Shown: piece by piece, positions 1-6,464 of the stretch
How positions within the stretch are numbered: the first letter of the stretch is position 1
How the letters are laid out: every line of letters begins with the position of its first letter
NCBI GenBank assembly: GCA_035646975.1
Contig: DASROJ010000116.1
Coordinates: forward strand, 1 to 15,800
Direction: 5' to 3'
DNA length: 15,800 nucleotides
From: DASROJ01 sp035646975
Lineage (GTDB): Bacteria; Acidobacteriota; Polarisedimenticolia; JACPZX01; DASXTC01
Notes under the pieces: generated by a model
What the model was told of the DNA's origin: nothing
Seen by the model: the letters and a program-made list of their open reading frames with translations, nothing else
Databases searched by the model: none
Translations under genes and position numbers: made by a program

Positions 1-1878
1 TTTCTCGACAAGGCGCGTCCGCTGGCCGTGCGGGTGCGCGCGGCGCTGGCGGTCGGCAGGATTGGCGCCCCGGTCACGACCCCGTACGACCTGATCGGCG
101 CGCTGCGCGCCGAGGAGCCCGAGCTGCGGCGGATGGCGGCATTCGCGCTGGGCGAAATGGACGATATCAGGGCCGCCCCCCTGCTCGCCGGCGCGCTGTG
201 GGACCAGGATGCCGGCGTGCGTGCGCTGGCGGCCGAGGCGCTCGGAAAGTTGAAGGACCCGGCATCGGTGCCGGCGCTCATGTCGAGGCTCGACGACCCG
301 GATGCAGGCGTGGCGGGGATGACGCTGCTGGCGCTCTGGAAGATCGACGCCGGCGATCTGCTGGGCCGCCAGATCGAAAGAGCCGCGGCCCTCTACGCCT
401 CGTCCACCGGTGACCCGCGGTGGCAGGCCGCCTATTTCCTCATGCGGGCGCAGATGGGTCATCCGGACGATGACCGGATCGAGGCGCCGTTGCTCGCATT
501 GAGCTCCGACAAGGACCCGTTGATACGATCGTACGCGGCCCGCGGATTGGGCGCCTCGAAAAGCGCCCAGGCCACGCAAGCGCTCATGGAGCTGGCGGAC
601 GATGATGACTGGCGCGTGCAGGTCAACGCGTTCAACGGCCTCAGGACGCGCCGCGTGGAGTCTTCGGGGCATGCGAGGGGCCGGTGGAGGGTCTACAAGC
701 GCGCCCTGACTGACAAGCGTACGGCCGTCGCGATCGCGGCTTTGGCTGCCCTGGAGAGCTGCGGCGCTGCAGAGGCCCGCGATTACCTCGTCCGCATGCT
801 GGGCGACCCGAGACCGCGGCTCCGGGAGGTGGCGGCCGTCGCCCTGGGGACGCGTGACAAGGTGGCGGCGCTCCCGCTGATCCGGCCGCTCGCGGCCGAC
901 CCGGTCTGGTCCGTGCGCGCCCGCGCTGCCGAGGCGCTCCTGGCGATGGGCTCACCGGATACATCGGCCGACCTCGCCCGGCTCGCCCTGGACAGCGATC
1001 CCCGCGTCAGGGCTACGGCCATCGAGGGCATGACCAGGACGCCGTCTGTCGCCACCGCGGCGCAAGTCAGGGCCGCCCTCGATGACGATGACCTGTTCGT
1101 GCGGGCGGCGGCCATGCAGGGGGTCGCCGCGGTCGCTGCGAGAGCAGACAACGATGTTCCGGCGGCCGGAGAGCCGGTCGCCGTTCTGGCAAAGGCCTAT
1201 CAGCGCGCAGTGGCCGATTCGCAAAACGACGCGCGTCTTGCCGCCCTCGACGCGCTGGCGAAGATCGGGACGGAGGCATCACGCGCGGAAATCGAGAAAT
1301 CGTTCGACGACTCCGACTACCTCGTGCGCCGCCGCGCGGCCGAGCTGCTGCGGGACACCTATCACCTGGACCGGTTCGCGAAAGTCGGCGAGCCGCGGAT
1401 TGGTCGAACGGACGCCGACTATCTCGCGGCGGTGGGAAGGGCCCGGAAAAAGGTGACAGCCACCCTGGACACCGACGCCGGCCGAATCGAAGTGGAGCTG
1501 TTCGCGGCTGACGCACCGCTGACGGTGGACAACTTCATCCGGCTGGCCCGGGACGGAAAATTCGATGGGCTTGCATTTCATCGCGTCGTGCCTAACTTCG
1601 TCATTCAGGACGGGGACCCTCGCGGCGACGGCAATGGCGGTCCGCCGTGGCAGATCCGCTGCGAGGTGAACCTGCGCCGCTATGGTGCCGGAGCCATGGG
1701 CATGGCGTTGTCCGGCAAGGACACGGGGGGAAGCCAGTATTTCATCACCCAGTCACCGCAGCCTCATCTCGACGGCGGTTACACGATCTTCGGACAGGTG
1801 CTGTCGGGCCAGGATGTCGTCGACCGCATGACGCAGGGCGACGGCGTGCGCACGATTTCGATCTCGGAGAGCCCCTGA
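1..1878 (+). CDS. HEAT-repeat protein fused to C-terminal cyclophilin-type peptidyl-prolyl isomerase (5' partial)
   Basis: The frame is open from base 1 with HEAT-like sequence before any start codon, so the gene begins upstream of the window. About 625 residues are visible. The first ~450 form at least twelve HEAT/PBS-lyase-type helical repeats (units such as VRALAAEALGKL and VRARAAEALLAMG), a scaffold that usually binds protein partners. From about codon 483 to the end lies a cyclophilin domain. In FHRVVPNFVIQDGDP, R528, F533 and Q536 match the catalytic Arg55, Phe60 and Gln63 of human CypA by spacing. GMALSGKDTGGSQYFIT and HLDGGYTIFGQV follow. The position of CypA Trp121 is His, as expected for a non-eukaryotic cyclophilin. 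It should catalyse cis-trans isomerisation of prolyl bonds, with the HEAT part choosing the client. The N-terminus is missing, so export cannot be judged; homologues are often periplasmic or outer-membrane associated. The domain calls are secure; the role is inferred. Confidence 0.92.
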   Translation, partial: FLDKARPLAVRVRAALAVGRIGAPVTTPYDLIGALRAEEPELRRMAAFALGEMDDIRAAPLLAGALWDQDAGVRALAAEALGKLKDPASVPALMSRLDDPDAGVAGMTLLALWKIDAGDLLGRQIERAAALYASSTGDPRWQAAYFLMRAQMGHPDDDRIEAPLLALSSDKDPLIRSYAARGLGASKSAQATQALMELADDDDWRVQVNAFNGLRTRRVESSGHARGRWRVYKRALTDKRTAVAIAALAALESCGAAEARDYLVRMLGDPRPRLREVAAVALGTRDKVAALPLIRPLAADPVWSVRARAAEALLAMGSPDTSADLARLALDSDPRVRATAIEGMTRTPSVATAAQVRAALDDDDLFVRAAAMQGVAAVAARADNDVPAAGEPVAVLAKAYQRAVADSQNDARLAALDALAKIGTEASRAEIEKSFDDSDYLVRRRAAELLRDTYHLDRFAKVGEPRIGRTDADYLAAVGRARKKVTATLDTDAGRIEVELFAADAPLTVDNFIRLARDGKFDGLAFHRVVPNFVIQDGDPRGDGNGGPPWQIRCEVNLRRYGAGAMGMALSGKDTGGSQYFITQSPQPHLDGGYTIFGQVLSGQDVVDRMTQGDGVRTISISESP

Positions 1879-1892
1879 CCCTGGTGGGCATC

Positions 1893-1922
1893 TTGACCGC
1901 GGCGGCCGAGGTCCCTTAGGCT
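1893..1922 (+). promoter_or_regulatory. Possible sigma70-type promoter for the cupin gene
   Basis: TTGACC (1893-1898) and TAGGCT (1917-1922) are 18 bases apart. The predicted start lies near 1929, about 25 bases before the cupin ATG and upstream of its GGGAGGT ribosome binding site. The spacer also holds a short GC hairpin (GACC 1895-1898 with GGTC 1910-1913), which could instead help end the upstream transcript; no T run follows. The -10 match is weak. Confidence 0.3.
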
Positions 1923-1954
1923 GTGGCAGATCGGGCAAACGGGAGGTCACACCG

Positions 1955-2269
1955 ATGCGTCGGTTCGCCCTGGCGAAGATTCCGTGGGACGGGGACGGGG
2001 ATCCCGTGCGCAGCAAGCTGGAGGAATCGCTGCTCGAGGAAGGGTTCGACCCGTTCGCGTGGGTGGACGAGCCCGGCAAACAGTACGATGCTCACGCTCA
2101 TTCCCACGACGAGACGATCTGGATCCTGCGCGGCTCGATGCGGTTCACGGTCGGCGCGCAGGTGTTCGACCTCGGCCCAGGCGATCGCCTGACGCTGCCC
2201 CGCGCCTCGCAGCACGAGGCGAAGGCCGGCGCTGAAGGGTGCGAGTACCTCGTCGGCCAGAAACGCTGA
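1955..2269 (+). CDS. Small single-domain cupin protein
   Basis: This 104-residue protein is one cupin beta-barrel, a usual length for stand-alone cupins. Motif 1 is H47-A-H49 followed by E53 and G60 (AHAHSHDETIWILRG). Motif 2 is GPGDRLTLPRASQH, giving the fourth metal ligand H87. The four ligands suggest a bound divalent metal (Fe, Mn, Ni or Zn). The N-terminal 35 residues are helical-looking with no signal peptide, so it should be cytosolic. The substrate cannot be read from sequence; small cupins like this include dioxygenases, isomerases and ligand-binding proteins. The ATG is supported by GGGAGGT about 8 bases upstream. It lies 76 bases after the HEAT-cyclophilin gene on the same strand and ends only 2 bases from the convergent DUF5989 gene, so there is no room for a terminator between them. 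Confidence 0.85.
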   Translation: MRRFALAKIPWDGDGDPVRSKLEESLLEEGFDPFAWVDEPGKQYDAHAHSHDETIWILRGSMRFTVGAQVFDLGPGDRLTLPRASQHEAKAGAEGCEYLVGQKR

Positions 2270-2271
2270 GT

Positions 2272-2460
2272 CTAGAACAGCGCGTAGATGAAGGGTGCCA
2301 GCGCCGATCCCTCGGTGAAGACGATCAGCAGGCTCAGCAGCGCCAGGATGACCAGGATGGGGCCGAGCCACCATTTCTTCCGCACCTTCATGAAGGACCA
2401 GAGCTCCGACACCAGGCCGAACTTCGAGCGGCTGGGCCGGGGGCGCGTGGTTTCCGCCAT
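2272..2460 (-). CDS. DUF5989 family small membrane protein (SxtK-like), third gene of the carbamoyltransferase cassette
   Basis: This 62-residue protein has a basic N-terminus (about residues 1-29), a W-W-L-G-P entry and one hydrophobic segment at about 31-50, then ends SALAPFIYALF. The pattern E-L-W-x-F-(M/L) followed by KKWWLGPI and a C-terminal APFIYxLF is the signature I associate with DUF5989, small one-span proteins regularly found beside NodU-type carbamoyltransferases and comparable to SxtK of cyanobacterial clusters. Its function is unknown; a membrane anchor or partner for the transferase is my inference. The ATG at 2460 is supported by AAGGAG, which begins inside the carbamoyltransferase stop codon; the gap is 14 bases, so translation is probably coupled. 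A longer in-frame reading to 2667 lies inside the transferase gene and is rejected. Confidence 0.85.
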   Translation of the reverse strand: MAETTRPRPSRSKFGLVSELWSFMKVRKKWWLGPILVILALLSLLIVFTEGSALAPFIYALF

Positions 2461-2474
2461 GTCGTTTGCTCTCC

Positions 2475-4214
2475 TTAGTCGAGTTCGAATTCCCGCTGCC
2501 AGTCGATGTCGTCGCGCAGCGGCTTCATCTGCTTCTTGTCCAGCACGAACCTGTCCATCACCAGGTAATCCATGTTGGTTCGCATGAAGCAGAGATAGGC
2601 GTCGTGCGGCGTGCAGACGATCGGCTCGCCGCGCACGTTGAATGAAGTGTTGATGATCACGGGACATCCGGTCTGCCGGTCGAACTCCTTGACCAGATCA
2701 TAGTAAAGCTCGTTCTGCTCGCGCGAGATGGTCTGGATGCGCGCGGAGCCGTCCACGTGCGTCACCGACGGGATGGTGCGTTTGTCGGGCCGGACCTGCG
2801 CCACCAGCAGCATGTACGGGCTCGGATAGTTCAGTTCGAACCAATCCTGGCATTTCTCCTCGAGCACGGTCGGCGCGAACGGCCGGAACGACTCGCGGAA
2901 TTTTATCTTGATGTTCACGACATCCTTGTTGGCCGGGTTGCGGGCGTCGGCAAGGATCGATCGGTTGCCCAGCGCCCGTGGTCCGAACTCCATCCGCCCC
3001 TGGAACCATCCGACCACGTTCTGCTCGTCGATGAGCTTCGCCGTGACGCGCAGCAGCTCCTCGCGCGAGTACTCCTTGTATGCCTGGCCCTGCTTCTCGA
3101 TGTACGTCTTCACTTCGTTGGCGGGGTAGGCCGGCCCCAGGTAGGCGTGCTTCCAGACGCGGGTGCGCTCGTTGCCCAGCACCGAATGATAGATATAGGC
3201 CGCAACGCCGATGGCGCCCCCCGCATCGCCGGCCGCCGGCTGCACGAAGATCTCCTTGAATGGCGTCTCGCGCAGCACCCTGCCATTGGCCACGCAGTTG
3301 AGGGCGACGCCGCCCGCCATGCACAGACGGGTCAGACCGGTGCGCTTGTTCATGTCACGCGCCTGCCGGAGCATGATTTCCTCCGTGACCTTCTGCACCG
3401 ACGCCGCGAGATCCTTGTGCACCTGCTCGAGCTGGGATTCTCCTTCGCGCACAGGGATGTCGAACAGGCGGCTGAACTTCCCGTTGGTCATCGTCAGCCC
3501 GTAATCGTAGGCGAAGTAATCCATGTTCATCTTGAATGAGCCATCTTCGTTGACGTGGATCAGATGCTCCATGATCCTGTCGAAGTACTTCGGCTCGCCA
3601 TACGGGGCCAGACCCATGACCTTGTACTCGGCCGAATTGACCTTGAAGCCGAGGAAATAGGTGAAGGCCGAGTACAGCAACCCCAGCGAATGCGGAAACT
3701 TTATCTCGTTGAGCAGCGTGACGTCGCGCCCCTTGCCGACACCCTGTGTGGCCGTGGCCCACTCGCCGACCCCGTCGAGCGTGAGGATCGCGGCTTCGTC
3801 GAACGGCGACACGAGAAAGCAGCTTGCCGCATGAGACATGTGATGCTCGCCAAACAGGATCTCGCCGTCGTAGTCGAGCTCCTTTCGGATCGTATTCGGC
3901 ACCCAGAGCTTGTCTTTCAGCCACAGCGGGACCGCCTTGCGGAACGAGCCGAACGATTTCGGAAAGGTGGCGATGTAGGTCAGGAGGATCCGCTCGAATT
4001 TCACGAGCGGTTTGTCGTAGAAGCCGATGTAGTCGATGTCCTTTGTCGTCAGCCCCGCTTCGCCAAGCACGTACCGGATGGCGTTGCCGGGGAAACCGGC
4101 GTCGTGCTTCTTGCGCGTGAACCGCTCTTCGGATGCGGCCGCGACGATTTCACCGTCACGAAGCAGGCAGGCGGCGGAGTCGTGATAGAAGGCTGAGATA
4201 CCCAGGATATTCAT
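2475..4214 (-). CDS. O-carbamoyltransferase of the NodU/CmcH family
   Basis: This 579-residue enzyme has the usual length and two-part build of the family. The N-terminal Kae1/ASKHA-like part contains H11-D12-S13, the metal-binding H124-H125-M126-S127-H128, LTLDGVGEWATAT (144-156), MGLAPYG (200-206) and CMAGGVALNCVANGR (298-312). The C-terminal YrdC-like-fold part contains FQGRMEFGPRALGNRSILA, FRESFRPFAPTV and NTSFNVRGEPIV. The family uses carbamoyl phosphate and ATP to form a carbamoyl adenylate and transfers the carbamoyl group to a hydroxyl on a sugar, Nod factor, antibiotic or toxin precursor. The acceptor here is unknown, and no glycosyltransferase, polysaccharide or secondary-metabolite gene lies nearby. 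The ATG has GAGGTGA overlapping the upstream SxtJ-like stop codon (15-base gap). It is the enzymatic core of a three-gene cassette with two small membrane proteins, which suggests action at the inner membrane. Confidence 0.95.
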   Translation of the reverse strand: MNILGISAFYHDSAACLLRDGEIVAAASEERFTRKKHDAGFPGNAIRYVLGEAGLTTKDIDYIGFYDKPLVKFERILLTYIATFPKSFGSFRKAVPLWLKDKLWVPNTIRKELDYDGEILFGEHHMSHAASCFLVSPFDEAAILTLDGVGEWATATQGVGKGRDVTLLNEIKFPHSLGLLYSAFTYFLGFKVNSAEYKVMGLAPYGEPKYFDRIMEHLIHVNEDGSFKMNMDYFAYDYGLTMTNGKFSRLFDIPVREGESQLEQVHKDLAASVQKVTEEIMLRQARDMNKRTGLTRLCMAGGVALNCVANGRVLRETPFKEIFVQPAAGDAGGAIGVAAYIYHSVLGNERTRVWKHAYLGPAYPANEVKTYIEKQGQAYKEYSREELLRVTAKLIDEQNVVGWFQGRMEFGPRALGNRSILADARNPANKDVVNIKIKFRESFRPFAPTVLEEKCQDWFELNYPSPYMLLVAQVRPDKRTIPSVTHVDGSARIQTISREQNELYYDLVKEFDRQTGCPVIINTSFNVRGEPIVCTPHDAYLCFMRTNMDYLVMDRFVLDKKQMKPLRDDIDWQREFELD

Positions 4215-4229
4215 GAAAGGGTCGTCACC

Positions 4230-4466
4230 TCAGAATTGGCGGCGCGACGACTCAACCGTGTGCGGGACAGGCTCCTTCGCAGACCAGAACGAGACTCGGG
4301 GAGCGAGCTTGCGATCCAGCAGATCGATGCCCATCACCTTCGTTATCAGTCGCGCGGGGCCGAACACCAGCACATAGATGAGCAGGAGCTGCAGCGGCGT
4401 CACGATGACGCCGATGGCATGCCCGAACGCCATCCAGTATTCGTACAACTTGCGTAGAAATCTCAT
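4230..4466 (-). CDS. SxtJ-like small membrane protein, first gene of the carbamoyltransferase cassette
   Basis: This 78-residue protein has a basic amphipathic N-terminus (MRFLRKLYEYW), one long hydrophobic segment at about 14-37, then a soluble tail with DLLDRKLAPRVSFW. The run W-M-x-F-G-H-A-I-G, a hydrophobic span with F-G-P, then a short helix and S-(F/Y)-W resembles the C-terminal half of the SxtJ family, usually found beside carbamoyltransferases. Full SxtJ-like proteins are longer and have an extra N-terminal hydrophobic part; this one keeps only the C-terminal module. I see no upstream in-frame remnant of the missing half. The ATG has no strong ribosome binding site (only AGAAG some 10 bases upstream). 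The stop codon is embedded in the next gene's ribosome binding site. The function is unknown; membrane docking of the transferase is inferred. Confidence 0.75.
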   Translation of the reverse strand: MRFLRKLYEYWMAFGHAIGVIVTPLQLLLIYVLVFGPARLITKVMGIDLLDRKLAPRVSFWSAKEPVPHTVESSRRQF

Positions 4467-4525
4467 CTTATGAGCATCTTCTATGGTCTGTCGTGACCGG
4501 GGAATGGATATCCCTTCAGGCCGAC

Positions 4526-4539
4526 GGGTTCAGGAACCC
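4526..4539. promoter_or_regulatory. Operator-like perfect dyad downstream of the cassette promoter
   Basis: GGGTTC-AG-GAACCC is a perfect inverted repeat with 6-base arms. It lies at about +10 to +23 relative to the predicted start (near 4549) of the carbamoyltransferase cassette. A further GGGTTC copy sits at 4585-4590, directly abutting the -35 box. This places binding-site-like elements on both sides of the promoter, as expected for repression by a dimeric regulator. No regulator gene is present in the window. Confidence 0.4.
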
Positions 4540-4555
4540 TGTGGTTGACGGGGGG

Positions 4556-4584
4556 ATTATGAGTTGAGATGAGCCCTACGTCAA
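4556..4584 (-). promoter_or_regulatory. Sigma70-type promoter of the SxtJ/carbamoyltransferase/DUF5989 cassette
   Basis: Reading the minus strand, TTGACG (4584-4579) and CATAAT (4561-4556) are separated by exactly 17 bases. Each hexamer matches consensus at five of six positions. The predicted start is near 4549, giving a 5' leader of about 80 bases before the SxtJ-like ATG at 4466. This is one of the two best promoter matches in the window. Confidence 0.65.
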
Positions 4585-4621
4585 GGGTTCTCAATAACTT
4601 GGAGGATTGTTCCGTCTCGCC

Positions 4622-4650
4622 TTGCGCCGCCGGCTGGAAGAGGTGAGAAT
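4622..4650 (+). promoter_or_regulatory. Weak promoter candidate for the GDPD-gpsA operon
   Basis: TTGCGC (4622-4627) and GAGAAT (4645-4650) are 17 bases apart. The -10 ends 9 bases before the TTG start at 4660, so a transcript would be leaderless or nearly so. The same bases include GAGGTGA (4640-4646), which could instead be a ribosome binding site with a long 13-base spacing. The two readings compete. Confidence 0.22.
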
Positions 4651-4659
4651 AGCCCCGTT

Positions 4660-5481
4660 TTGAATACAAACGGCAGACCGGAGGCGCAGGCCATAGAAGG
4701 CACCCGGGCACGTCCATCGATCATTGGTCACCGGGGAGCCGCAGGTCATGCCCCGGAGAACACCCTGGCCTCCTTCAGCGCCGCCATCGCGCTCGGTGTG
4801 GACGCGGTCGAATTCGACGTGCAGTTCACCGCCGATGGTCATCCGGTGGTGCTGCACGACGAGACACTCGGCCGGATGGCCGGGGTTCCCGCCCGCATCC
4901 ACGATTACACGGAGGCCGTGCTCCAGGGCTTCGACATCGGGTTTCTCTACGGCTCGGACTACCGGGGTTTGCGCGTCCCGGCCGTGGCCGATGTCGCCAG
5001 GCTGGTGCGGCCACCCATCGAGCTTCATGTCGAAATCAAGGACTACGACCCGCTCGATGACGATCAGATTGGCGCGCTGGTGGAGACCCTCGCGAGACAT
5101 GGGGGCCTGCAGCGGGTCGTTTTTTCCTCCCCGCACGAAGAGACCATCACGCGGATCCTCGGGCTCGCCCCCGGAGTCAGGGCGGCGCTGCTGTTGTTCA
5201 AACGCGTCGCCATGCCGGCCGATGCGGCAAGACGCGCGGCCCACATCGGCTGCGCCGCGGTGAACCCCGATGCGAGCCTGGTCACACCCGAACTGGTGCA
5301 GCTCTGCCACCGGCACGACATGCAGGTGCTCACCTTCACAGTCAACGAGAGAGGGACGATGCGCAAGCTGATGCAGATGGACGTGGACGGGTTCTTCAGC
5401 GATTATCCGGATCGACTCATGACGGCCATCCTTGACGGCCACGACTCGGAGAATCCGGCTGAAGACGAGGCCGGACGATGA
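4660..5481 (+). CDS. Glycerophosphodiester phosphodiesterase (GDPD family, cytosolic type)
   Basis: This 273-residue protein hydrolyses glycerophosphodiesters, the deacylated products of phospholipids, to sn-glycerol 3-phosphate and an alcohol. The active site is clear: GHRG with H24-R25, APENT with E33, EFDVQ with E51 and D53, and VVLHDETL with H66. These match the two catalytic histidines and the metal ligands of the GDPD TIM barrel. PPIELHVEIK and the C-terminal NERGTMRKLMQMDVDGFFSDYPD are also typical. No signal peptide is visible, so it is like the cytosolic UgpQ type rather than the periplasmic GlpQ type. The start is TTG at 4660; no ATG or GTG exists before GHRG, so this is the most reasonable start. 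Its stop overlaps the gpsA start by 4 bases (ATGA), indicating one operon devoted to glycerol 3-phosphate. Confidence 0.93.
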   Translation: MNTNGRPEAQAIEGTRARPSIIGHRGAAGHAPENTLASFSAAIALGVDAVEFDVQFTADGHPVVLHDETLGRMAGVPARIHDYTEAVLQGFDIGFLYGSDYRGLRVPAVADVARLVRPPIELHVEIKDYDPLDDDQIGALVETLARHGGLQRVVFSSPHEETITRILGLAPGVRAALLLFKRVAMPADAARRAAHIGCAAVNPDASLVTPELVQLCHRHDMQVLTFTVNERGTMRKLMQMDVDGFFSDYPDRLMTAILDGHDSENPAEDEAGR

Positions 5482-6464
5482 GCGGCCAGAACGTCGCGAT
5501 CCTGGGAGCCGGCAGTCTGGGCACGGCGCTGGCCGCGGGGCTGCACCGCTCCGGAAGAAACTTTTCACTCTGGACAATCGAGGACGACGTCGCCGAGTCG
5601 CTGCGCAACTATCGCGAGAACGTGAAGTACCTGCCGGGGATCAAGGTGCCCAGGGAGGTTCGGATCGAAACCGATCTCGCTTCGGCACTGGAGGGGGCCG
5701 GTCTCGTGATCTTCGCCGTGCCGTCGCATGTCGTGCGCGAGGTGGCGCGACGCGTCTCGCCGCTCATCGCGGCGGACGCCTTCTCCGTGAGCGCCGCGAA
5801 AGGACTCGAGCGCAAGACACTGCTCCGGATGACGCAGGTGATCGCCGAGGAGCTGCCCGAGCCCAACAGACCGCGAATCGTGGTGATGTCCGGGCCGTCA
5901 CTGGCGGGGGAAGTCGGCGACGGGGTTCCCACGGGAGTCGATGTCGCCGCGCTGGACCCGGAGGCGGGCCGGACGGTGAAGGCCGCGCTCACCATGAAGC
6001 GGTTCCGGATAAAGCTTCGAAAGGATGTGCCCGGGGTGGAGGCCGGCGGCACTTTCAAGAACCTGTACGCGATCGGCGCCGGAATCTGTGACGGTCTTTC
6101 GCTGGGCCACAACACGAAAGCGGCGCTGCTCACGCGCGCATTGAGCGAGATGATCCTGTGCGCGAAGGCGCTGGGCGGAAAGGCCTCGACGCTGTACGGC
6201 CTGTCGGGTCTCGGTGATTTGATGGTCACGTGCACCAGCCCGCGCAGCCGCAACCGCACCCTGGGAGAACATCTCGGCCGCGGACACAAGGTGGCGGATA
6301 TCTCGCGCGGGATGGTTTCGGTCACCGAAGGTGTCGACGCCGCGCACTGCGCCCATGAGCTGGCGGAGAAGCATCATCTGCGGATACCGCTGGCCGGGAC
6401 GATCTACGGCATCCTCAACGGAGAAATGAAGGTCGAGTCGATCATCAAGGTCGCGTTGCCCTAG
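5478..6464 (+). CDS. gpsA: NAD(P)-dependent glycerol-3-phosphate dehydrogenase
   Basis: This 328-residue enzyme reduces dihydroxyacetone phosphate to sn-glycerol 3-phosphate for phospholipid synthesis in the cytosol. It has the N-terminal dinucleotide-binding loop GAGSLG (10-15), the S-A-A-K-G-L-E motif with K108, M-S-G-P-S-L-A-G-E-V (137-146), and the substrate-binding and catalytic segment GTFKNLYAIGAGICDGL with K194, then LGHNTKAALLTR and YGLSGLGDLMVTC. The usual S-G-P-S-F-A reads S-G-P-S-L-A, a mild change. The length is normal. The ATG overlaps the GDPD stop codon, so expression is probably translationally coupled: one enzyme recovers glycerol 3-phosphate and the other makes it de novo. 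Its 3' end overlaps the convergent S1/P1 nuclease gene by 20 bases, leaving no intergenic terminator. Confidence 0.96.
   Translation: MSGQNVAILGAGSLGTALAAGLHRSGRNFSLWTIEDDVAESLRNYRENVKYLPGIKVPREVRIETDLASALEGAGLVIFAVPSHVVREVARRVSPLIAADAFSVSAAKGLERKTLLRMTQVIAEELPEPNRPRIVVMSGPSLAGEVGDGVPTGVDVAALDPEAGRTVKAALTMKRFRIKLRKDVPGVEAGGTFKNLYAIGAGICDGLSLGHNTKAALLTRALSEMILCAKALGGKASTLYGLSGLGDLMVTCTSPRSRNRTLGEHLGRGHKVADISRGMVSVTEGVDAAHCAHELAEKHHLRIPLAGTIYGILNGEMKVESIIKVALP

Noticed and set aside
2264..2282. CGCTG...CAGCG hairpin between the convergent cupin and DUF5989 stops as a terminator
   Set aside because: The stem has only five pairs with a nine-base loop and no T run on either strand.
2757..4196. 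Two long plus-strand open frames (260 and 213 residues) antisense to the carbamoyltransferase
   Set aside because: Shadows of a strongly conserved gene; no start signals or domains.
2272..4466. Part of a saxitoxin-like or antibiotic biosynthetic cluster
   Set aside because: Only the carbamoyltransferase and its two small neighbours resemble such clusters; no polyketide, amidinotransferase, glycosyltransferase or tailoring genes occur nearby.
4481..4717. 78-residue minus-strand frame upstream of the SxtJ-like gene
   Set aside because: It spans the promoter and the start of GDPD, has no ribosome binding site and no recognisable features.
4591..5577. 328-residue minus-strand frame antisense to the GDPD gene
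   Set aside because: It is the complement of a gene with a full GDPD active site and crosses the divergent promoter region.
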